Below are positions 1 to 9,000 of a stretch of DNA of 64,000 nucleotides, in pieces. Each line of letters opens with the position of its first letter. Position 1 is the stretch's first letter. The stretch is taken from positions 33,812-97,811 of the forward strand of contig LQPB01000013.1 in the NCBI GenBank assembly GCA_002102225.1, written 5' to 3'. A program made the translations under genes and the position numbers. Origin of the DNA: Mycobacterium interjectum. Its GTDB lineage: Bacteria > Actinomycetota > Actinomycetes > Mycobacteriales > Mycobacteriaceae. Below the pieces are notes generated by a model. It saw nothing but the letters and a program-made list of their open reading frames with translations. It ran no database searches and had not been told where the DNA came from.

Positions 1-3000
1 CCGCCGTGTCCGGGTCGGACTCCGGCAGCTGACCGGCGAGGTACTCGGCGAGGCCTCCGATGGTCGGGTAGTCGAACACCGCGGTGGCGTTGATCGTGAA
101 CGCGCCGCCGAACTGGCTGTGCAGCCGGTTGCGGAGTTCGACCGCCATCAGCGAATCCGTACCGAGGTCCAGGAAGCGGCTGGTGGCGGCGGGTGGTTGC
201 GCGAGCCGCAAGAAGCCCTGCACCTCGCGCTGCAGGAACTCGGTGATGAACACGGCGCGCTGCGCCACCGGTATCTCCTGCAGTTGCCGGAGCAGCTCGC
301 TGTCACCCGCGGCCTCCGTGGTGGCGCTGGGCAGCACCAGGTCGAGAATCGGGGGACGAGAACTGCCGAGCACCTTCGCGGCGCGCTGCCAGTTGGCCTT
401 GATGACCGTCGCCTGCGCGGCTCCGTTGGCGACCGCCTCGGCCAGCGCGCCGAGGGCGGCCGAAGGTTCCAGCGGAATGAGGCCTTGCGCACCGATATTG
501 GCGCGCGCGGCCTCCGAGGACGCCATGCCCCCCTTGGCCCAGGGACCGAAGTTGACGCCGGTCGCCGGCAGGCCCCGCGCCTGTCGTTGGGAGACCAGCC
601 CGTCGAGCAGCGCGTTGGCCGCCGAATAGTTGGCCTGCCCCGGCGAACCGAGCAGGCTGGACACCGAGGACGACACGATGAAGAAGTCCAGATCGTCGCC
701 CTTGGTCAACCGGTCCAGGTAGCAGGCACCGAACGCTTTGGGCGCCAACGTCGTTCGGAAGCGCTCCAGGTTCTGCTGCGACAGCAGCGCGTCGTCGAGC
801 ACGCCCGCCAGATGCACCACGCCGGCGAGCGGCGGCAACTCGGTGCGGATCCGCTCCAGCAGCTTCTCGACCTGCGCCTCGTCGCCGACATCGGCGGCGA
901 AGGTGTGGATGCGGCACCGGTAGCGCTCGGTGATGTCCTCGATTGCGCGTCGCGCGTCGGCATCTGGCGCCCGCCGGCTGGTCAACACGATGTCGCCCGC
1001 GCCCAGCTGAGCCAGATACGACGCCGTGTGCAGGCCGATCGCGCCGAGCCCACCGGTGATCAGATAGCTCCGATCGCCGCGCGGCTGCAGCGGGTTCGGC
1101 ATCCGCAGCACGATCTTCCCGATATGCCGCGCTTGCTGCATCCGGCGGAACGCCGTTTTCGCCTCGGTCAGCGGGTAGATCTCGGCGGGGAGCGGCACCC
1201 ACTCGCCGTCGGCCAACCCGGCGGACACCTCACCCAGCAAGCCGCGGATGCGTTCGGGTTCTTGGAGGGTAACCGTGTCCAGCGCGACGATCTCGTAGGC
1301 GATATCGGGACGGACCTCCGCCATCTGCTCGGGGGTCCAGATGTCGCGCTTCGCGATCTCGGCGAAACGCCCGTTCTGGGCGGTGGCCCGCACGGTCGCT
1401 TCGATGAAGCCCTCGTTAGTCAGGCTGTTGAGCACCACGTCGACCCCGGCGCCGTCGGTATCGGCGAGGATCTGGTCGGCGAAATCCGTTGTGCGCGAGT
1501 CGTAGACGTGCTCCACACCCAGCTTGCGCAGTGTCGCGCGCTTGTAGGTGCTCGCGGTGGCGAAGACGGTCGCGCCGTGCTGCTTGGCCATCTGGATGGC
1601 GGCCAATCCGACGCCGCCGCTGGCGGCGTGGATGAGCACCCGGTCGCCGGGCTTCAGCTGGGCCCAGTCGAAGGCGAGCCGGGCCGTGAGCGCCGCGGCG
1701 GGAATGGTCGCCGCGTCCACGGCGCTCACGTTGGAGGGAATCGGCGCCAGCAGCTGGGCCGGCACGTTGAACCGGCTGGAAAACGCGCCCTGCATGAAGC
1801 CGTAGACGCGCTGGCCGACCTCGAGTCCGGTGACACCGCCGCCCAATTCGGTGACGACACCGGCGAAGTCGCCCCCGATCGGACCGGGATCGCCCGGGTA
1901 GAGGCCCAGCACGTTGAGCACGTCGCGGAAGTTCAGCCCGGCGGCCTCCACCCGCACCTGCACGTAACCGTCGTCGGGTGGCGACACTTCCGTCTCGGTC
2001 AGGCGCAGGTTGTCGATCGCGCCGCGTTCGGTGGGCGCCAGCACGTAGTCGGTTGTCCGCGGTATCGCGAGATGACCGCTGCGCGACCATTGCAACAGCC
2101 GGGGTGCCAGGAACTTCCCTTGGCGCACAGCGAGTTCCGGCTCGTCAAACGGTTCGCCGAGCAGGCCGGCCAGCGACTGCACGGCCTGCTCCGAGCCGTC
2201 GCAATCGATCATCCTGCAGCGCAGGGCCGGTTCCTCGTTGACGATGGTGCGACCGAGTCCCCACAGCGCCGCCTGCACCGGGTCGACGGCCTCGCCGGAT
2301 TCGGTCGCCACGGCCCGTTCGGTGACGATCCACAACCCGCCCGGAAGTTTCACCGCCCCATCGGCCTGCAGGGTGTGCACGGCGCTGAGCAGGTGGGCGA
2401 TTTCGGCCTCCACCCGCGCGACGGATTCGGCGCTCGACTCCCGCGCACCCGGCCCGGTGGCGCGCCAGACGATGCCCGAGAAGGGCATCCCGCGCTCGTG
2501 GGCCTGCGCCAGCAGCTGCCCCAGCGGCTCCGAGTCCGGGTTCCGGTCAAACGAGACACAACCCGGCACGTGGGCCGCCAGTTCCTCGAATCCCGCAATC
2601 AGCCAGGTGCCCAACGCGTTTCCGGCGCCGGCGACGTCACCGCTCGGTGCCGGCGGCGGCACCTCGTGCCAGCCGAGGGCGTAGAGCAGCCGGGTGGCGT
2701 CGCCGCCGAGCCCGCGCAGTAACGCCTCGCGGGGCGCGCGTTTGACCGTGAACTCGCGAATCCCGCCCAGGCGGCGGCCATCCCGATCGAGGAAGTCGAG
2801 ATCGAAGACCTGGGTTTCGCTGTCCAGGCCGCTGGTGTGCCACTTCGCGCGGCAGTAGAACCGCCGGGGCATCTTCTCGCGCAGCTCCACCGCGCCGTAG
2901 CGCAGCGGCAAGAACAGATCGCTCACGCCCTGTTCGGCCGCGAGAAGCGCCGGGAAAGCCGGGAAGGCGACGCCGGTGCACAGGTCGAGCAGCACCGGAT

Positions 3001-6000
3001 GCATCGGCTCGGTTCCGAGATGTTCGGCGAGTTCGTCGCCGACGGTGATGTCGCCGATCGCCTCACCCTCGCCGAGCCACAGCGACTTCAACGAACCGGA
3101 CCAGTTGGGTCCCCACGCCAGCTCCATGTCGGCGAAGGTGTCGAAGAGCTCTTGCGGGCGCATGCGGTTCATCCGCTCGATGGCCGCGTCGACGGAATCC
3201 GTGGCCTCCCCCGGACCGGGCGCCGGCTCAGCCTCGACGCCGGTGTGCAGGGTGCCGTCGGCGTTCAGCGACCATTCGGCATCGCGGGCGCCGTACGGGC
3301 GGCTGTGCACCTGGAAGCTGAAGGCCCCGCCGTTCTGCAAGCCCTCCTCCAGCGGATGCAGCGTCAGCTGCACTTCGCGGGAGGCCTTCTCCGGCAGGAT
3401 GATCGGCTCGTAGAAGAAGACGTCTTGCACCCGTCCCGGGGGCCCGACGGCGGCCAGTGCCATCGCGGCGTACGTCGCGCCCGGGACGACGACGGTGCCG
3501 TAGATGACGTGATCGGAAAGCCACGGCTGCGACTTGACCGACAGCCGACTGGTGTAAACGCAGTCGCCCGAGGCGAGATCTTTTGCCCCACCCAGGATTC
3601 CGGACACGGAGGCACCCTGGCCGTCCAAGCCGGGGACGCCGGACGTCTTGGGCCAGAAGCTGCGCCGCTGGAAAGGATAGGTGGGCAGTTCGAGCCTGCT
3701 GCGCGGTTGCCGGTGCAGCGCAGCGAAGTTCGGTCGATGACCGCTGACGTAGGCCCCGGCCAGCGCTTCGGCGATCTGGCGGCGGTCGGAGATGCCCTTG
3801 CGCAGGGAGACGATCGCCCGCGGCGCGGCCAGATGTTCGGGCCAGACCTGCACCGCGGCGCCCGTCAGAACCGGCTGCGGACCGATCTCCATCAACACCG
3901 AGCAGCCCAGCGCCGCCACGGTGCGCACGCTTTCGGCGAACTGCACCGGCTGGCGGGAATGCCGCCGCCAGTATTGCGCGTCGAGCGGGGTTTCCCCGGT
4001 CAGCACGGCGCCGGTGCGGTTGCACACCAGCGGCAACGTCGGCACCGCGAACTGCAGCTGCGCCGCGTACGACTCGAATTCACCGAGCACCGGCTCCAGC
4101 AGCTCCGAGTGGAAGGCGTGGCTCGTTTCCAGCCACGTGCAACGGATCCCGTCGTTGCCGCCCAGAGCGACGATCTGTTCCAGATCCGCGCCGGGTCCCG
4201 ACAGCACCGTATTGGGGCCGTTGTAGGCGGCGACCGACACTCGGGGGAACTCGTTGGCGATCTCCTCGACGTACTTGGCGTCGGCGAACACTGCGACCAT
4301 CCGCCCACCCTCGGGCAGACTGCCGAACAGCCGCCCGCGCTCGGCGATGAGCCGCGCCCCGTCCTCGAGGCTGAACACTCCGGCCACGCACGCCGCCGCG
4401 TACTGGCCCACGCTGTGCCCCAGCACCACGTCCGGCTCGACGCCCCAGGACTGCCAGAGGCGGGCCAGGCCCATCTCGATGGCGAAGAGGGCGGGCTGTG
4501 CAAATGAGGTGTGCCGCACTGCTTCCGCGGTTTCCCGGTCGGTCGCGAACAGCACCTCCAGCAACGGCCGCGGCAGGATCGGATCCACCGCTTCCGCGCA
4601 GCGCGTCATGATGTCCGCGAAAACCGGCTCGGCGTCGAACAACTCGCGAGCCATGGCCGGGTACTGGCTGCCCTGACCGGTGAACAACCAGGCCGTCGTC
4701 GGCCGGTCCGCGCACTCACCGCGCACCACCCCCGGTCGTAACCGGTTCTCGGCCAACTCGGCCAGCAGCTCGCGGGCGCCCTGAACCGAATCCACGACCA
4801 GCGCGGCCCGGTGTTCGAACTGCGAACGCCCCACCCCGGCCGTGTAGCACACATCGGCGATGTCGACCTTGGGGTGGGCGTTCAACCACTCCTCGTATCG
4901 GTGCGCCAACGCCACCAGTGCCTCCGGTGACCGCGCGGACAGCGGCAGCAGGCCGACCGTTTCCTCTTGAGCGTCCGACTCCGAGGCCACGTCGACGTCG
5001 GAACGGACGTCGCCCGTGGAGTATTCGTCGGGCGTCGCCGGTTGCGCCGGCGCCTCCTCGATCAGCACGTGCGCGTTCGTGCCGGTGAACCCGAACGAAC
5101 TGATGCCGGCGCGTCGGGGTTTGCCGTTGGCCTGCCACGGAGTCGACTTGTCCACCACGCGCACGGGCAGCGAATCCCACGGGATGTGCGGTGAGGGCTT
5201 CTCGAAGTGCAGGCTCTGCGGCAGCATTTCGTGCTGCAGAGACAACACGACCTTGATCAGGCCGGCGACCCCCGATGCCGACTCGAGGTGGCCGATGTTG
5301 GTCTTCACCGATCCCATCAGCAACGGCCGGTCCGCGTCGCGGGCGGCACCGTAAACGGCCGCGGCCGCCTGCACCTCGATCGGGTCGCCCAGGGGGGTGC
5401 CCGTACCGTGCGCCTCCAGGTAGTCGACGTCCCCGCCGACCAGACCGGCGCGGGCCAGCGCCGCGGCGATAAGCCGTTGCTGCGCACCGCCATTGGGCAC
5501 CGTCAAACCGCTCGAGGCACCGTCCTGGTTGACCGCGGTGCTCGGGATGACCGCACAAACCCGGTCGCCGTCGCGCACCGCATCGCTGAGCCGCTTGAGC
5601 ACCAGAATCCCGCAGCCCTCACTGCGCACATAGCCGTCGGCGGAGGCGTCGAAGGTCTTGCACCGCCCGACGGGCGAAAGCATCCGGGCGCGGGAGGCGG
5701 CGATGATGGTCACCGGACTGAGCAAGACGTTCACACCCCCGGCCAGCGCCAGATCGCAGTCACCGGAATGCAATGCCTGGCAGGCCTGGTGGACGGCCAC
5801 CAGCGAGGAGCTGCACGCGGTATCGACCGCGACCGCCGGGCCTTCCAGCCCGAGCGCGAAGGCAACTCGACCCGAGATGGCATTGAGCGCGTTGCCGGTG
5901 ATGAACTGGGGCTCGAGCTTGTCGACCGAGTCCGCGGACAGCAGATGCGAATACTCGTTGGCGCCCACCCCCACGAAGATGCCGGTGCGGCTGCCGCGCA

Positions 6001-9000
6001 AGCCGGACGGCGCGTAGCCGGCCCTTTCGAGGCCCTCCCACGCGGTTTCCAGCATCAGCCGCTGCTGGGGATCGATCCAGATCGCCTCGCGCGGGGAAAT
6101 GCCGAAGAACTCCGGGTCGAACCCGTCGACCTCGTCCAGGAATCCGCCGAAGCGGCTGTAGATCTTGCCCGGCGCCTCGGGATCCGGGTCGTAGAACTCG
6201 TCGATGTCGAATCGATCCTCGGGCACCTCCGATATCGCATCGACACCGCCGGACAAGACCTCCCAGAATGCTTCGGGGTTGGGCGCGCCCGGAAAGTGGC
6301 ACGCCACCGCGATGATCGCGATCGGCTCGTCGGTCCGCGTGGTGACCGCCGAGGCGAGCTGCGGCCCCGACCGCGCCGACGCCTGCTCGCTGAGACCGAG
6401 CACCTCACCCAGCAGGTAATCGGCCACGTCGGACAGCCGCGGGTGGTCCATCGCCAGGGTGGCGGGCACCTCCTTGCCCACCGCCTGCTCGATGCGGCGC
6501 CGCAATTCGACGGCCATCAGCGAATCCATGCCCAGATCGAAGAATCCGGCGTCCTCGCGGATTTCCGCGGCGTCGACGCGGGTCACCTCCGCCACCGCGT
6601 TCCGCAGGTGATCCGTGAGGAGTTTCTTGCGCTGCTGCACCGGGGCGTTGGTGAGCTGCTCGACCAGCTGGGTCTTCCCGGACCGCCCGAACAACCCGGC
6701 CGCGGGCGCTGATTCGGGCAGCTCGCGCTCCAACTCCGCCAGGAACGCTCGCCGTCCGGCTTGCTGGTACAGCGGCAGGAAGCGGTCCCAGCCGATCCGG
6801 GCCACCACCCCTTGGGTTGCCGAAGCCGCCATGAGGTCGGCCAGCCCCGCCAGCGCATCGGCCGGCGGCAACGTCCGGACCCCGCGCTGATCCAGTCGGG
6901 CGCGCGCCTGTTCGTCGGCCATGCCCGCCGACCAAGGACCGAAATTGACGCTGATCCCGGGCACCCCCTGCTCGCGCAGCCGCCAGGCCAGGCCGTCGAG
7001 GAAGGCGTTGGCCGCGGCGTAGGCGGTCTGCCCGAACCCGCCCCAGACCGAGGCGATCGAGGAGGTGCTCACGAAGAAGTCCAGCCGCAGATCAGCCGCG
7101 GCTTCGCTCAAATGCCAAGCGCCCCAGACCTTCCCGGCGAAAACGCGATCCACTTCGGCATCGTCCAGGGTGCGCAGCGGGGTGGTTCCGATCTCGCCCG
7201 CGGCATGGACGATGCCCCGCACCGGCGGCAGTTCGGCGTGCACGGTGGCCAACAGGCGCTCGACCTCATGCATGTCGCCGACATCGGCGGCCACGACCCG
7301 CACGTCGCAGCCGTGCTGTTCGCGGATGGCGGCGATGCGCGCCTGCGCGGCGTCGCCGGGCGCGCGCCGCCCGGTCAGCACCAGATGCCGGGCGCCGTGG
7401 GCGGCCAGGTAGCCGGCGATTTCCAGGCCGATCGACCCCAGCCCCCCGGTCACCAGATACGTTGCGTCGTCGTGCAGCGCCGGCGGTGTGGCGACGGGTG
7501 GCCCCACCCGCCGGACCAGCCGGGGCACATAGACCGCGTCGTCGCGCACCGCCAGTTGGTCTTCGGCGGGGCCCGAGCCGCGCGGCGCCGCCACGATCTG
7601 CTCGATCACCCGCGACCATTCGTTGACGTCGCTTGCCCGCCCTCCCGGCAAGTCCGCCAGCCCGCCCCACACGTGCGGATGCTCCAGCGAGGCGGCGCGG
7701 CCAAATCCCCAGAGGCAGGCCTGATCCGGCGACACCGCGTCGGCGTCGGTGACGTGTTGCGCGCCGCGGGTCACCACCCAGATGGGTATGCGCAGTTCGG
7801 CGGCGACCGCCGCGCGGAAGAGTCGCCGCGTTCCGCCGACCACCCGGTGCTGCGTGCGCAGCAGCGACCGCATTGACGGTGCGGTGTCGGATTCGAGGGC
7901 CGCGACGTGCAGGATGCGCAGCGCGCCTTCATCGGCCGCCGCTTCGCGCAGCGCGGCCTCGAGCCGTTCCTCGTCCGCGTCGGATACCGGCAGCCCCAGG
8001 ATCCGGTGCTGATGGCCCTGCGCGGTGAGCGCGTCGATCAATGGCGCGACCGCATCGGCGTCGTCGCCGATGAGCAGCCAGGTGGCCGCCGCGTCCGGCG
8101 CCTCGGCAACCGGCCCAATGGATTTCTCCCAGCGAATCTCGTAGCGCGCGTCCGCGATCGACTGGGTCTTGCGCTGCTGGTTGTGTTGCGCGGCAAGCTT
8201 TGTCAGCACGCTCATGGTCTGCTGATTGCCGCTCGCCCCGTCGACCAGCGCGGCGAGTTCCTCGATCCGGCCTTCCTCGAGGAGCTGGACGGCGTGGGTG
8301 CTCACGACGATGTTCTGTTGTTGGTTGGGGCGTTCCCGATTGTCGCGATACCAGTACTCGCGGTGCTGGAACGGATAGGTCGGCAGGTCGAGCTTGCGCG
8401 CCGGCCCCGAGACGGCGCCGAAGTCGGGCAGGTGGCCCAGGACGTACGCGTCGGCGAGGGCCTCGGTGATCTGGCGGCGGTCGGCCGTGTTCCGGCGCAA
8501 TGACGCGATCGCCCGCGGTGCGGCGACCGTGTCGGGCCATGCCCGCAGCGCCGCGGCGGTCAGCACCGGTTGCGGGCCGATCTCCAGCAACACTTTGCAA
8601 CCCAGATCGGCCAGGGTGCGCACGCTCTTGGCGAATTCCACCGGTTGGCGCGCGTGGCGACGCCAATAGGCGCCATCGAGTTTCACGCTCCTGCCGAGCG
8701 CGGCACCGGTGCGGTTGCACACCAGCATCCGTTGTGGCGAACCGAACTCGAAGCGGTTCGCGTACGCCTCGAAGTCGTCGAGAATTGGGTCCAGCAGCGC
8801 CGAGTGGAACGCGTGGCTGGTGTCCAGCCAATCGCAGCGCACACCGTCGGCCGTCAACCCGGCCACCGCCCGCTCCAGCTCCTGCGCGGGCCCGGACAGG
8901 ACGGTGTTGGCGCCGTTGTAGGCGGCCACCGACAGGCTCGGGAACTCGTCGGTCAGGCCCTCGACGCGCTCGGCGGCGGCGAAGACCGCGACCATCCGAC

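Noticed and set aside
119..2722. 867-residue plus-strand open frame, with further long ones at 2837-4507, 5207-6712 and 8570-11635
   Set aside because: They are antisense to the PKS, rich in Arg/Gly/His/Gln, show no domain, and arise from GC-rich codon bias.
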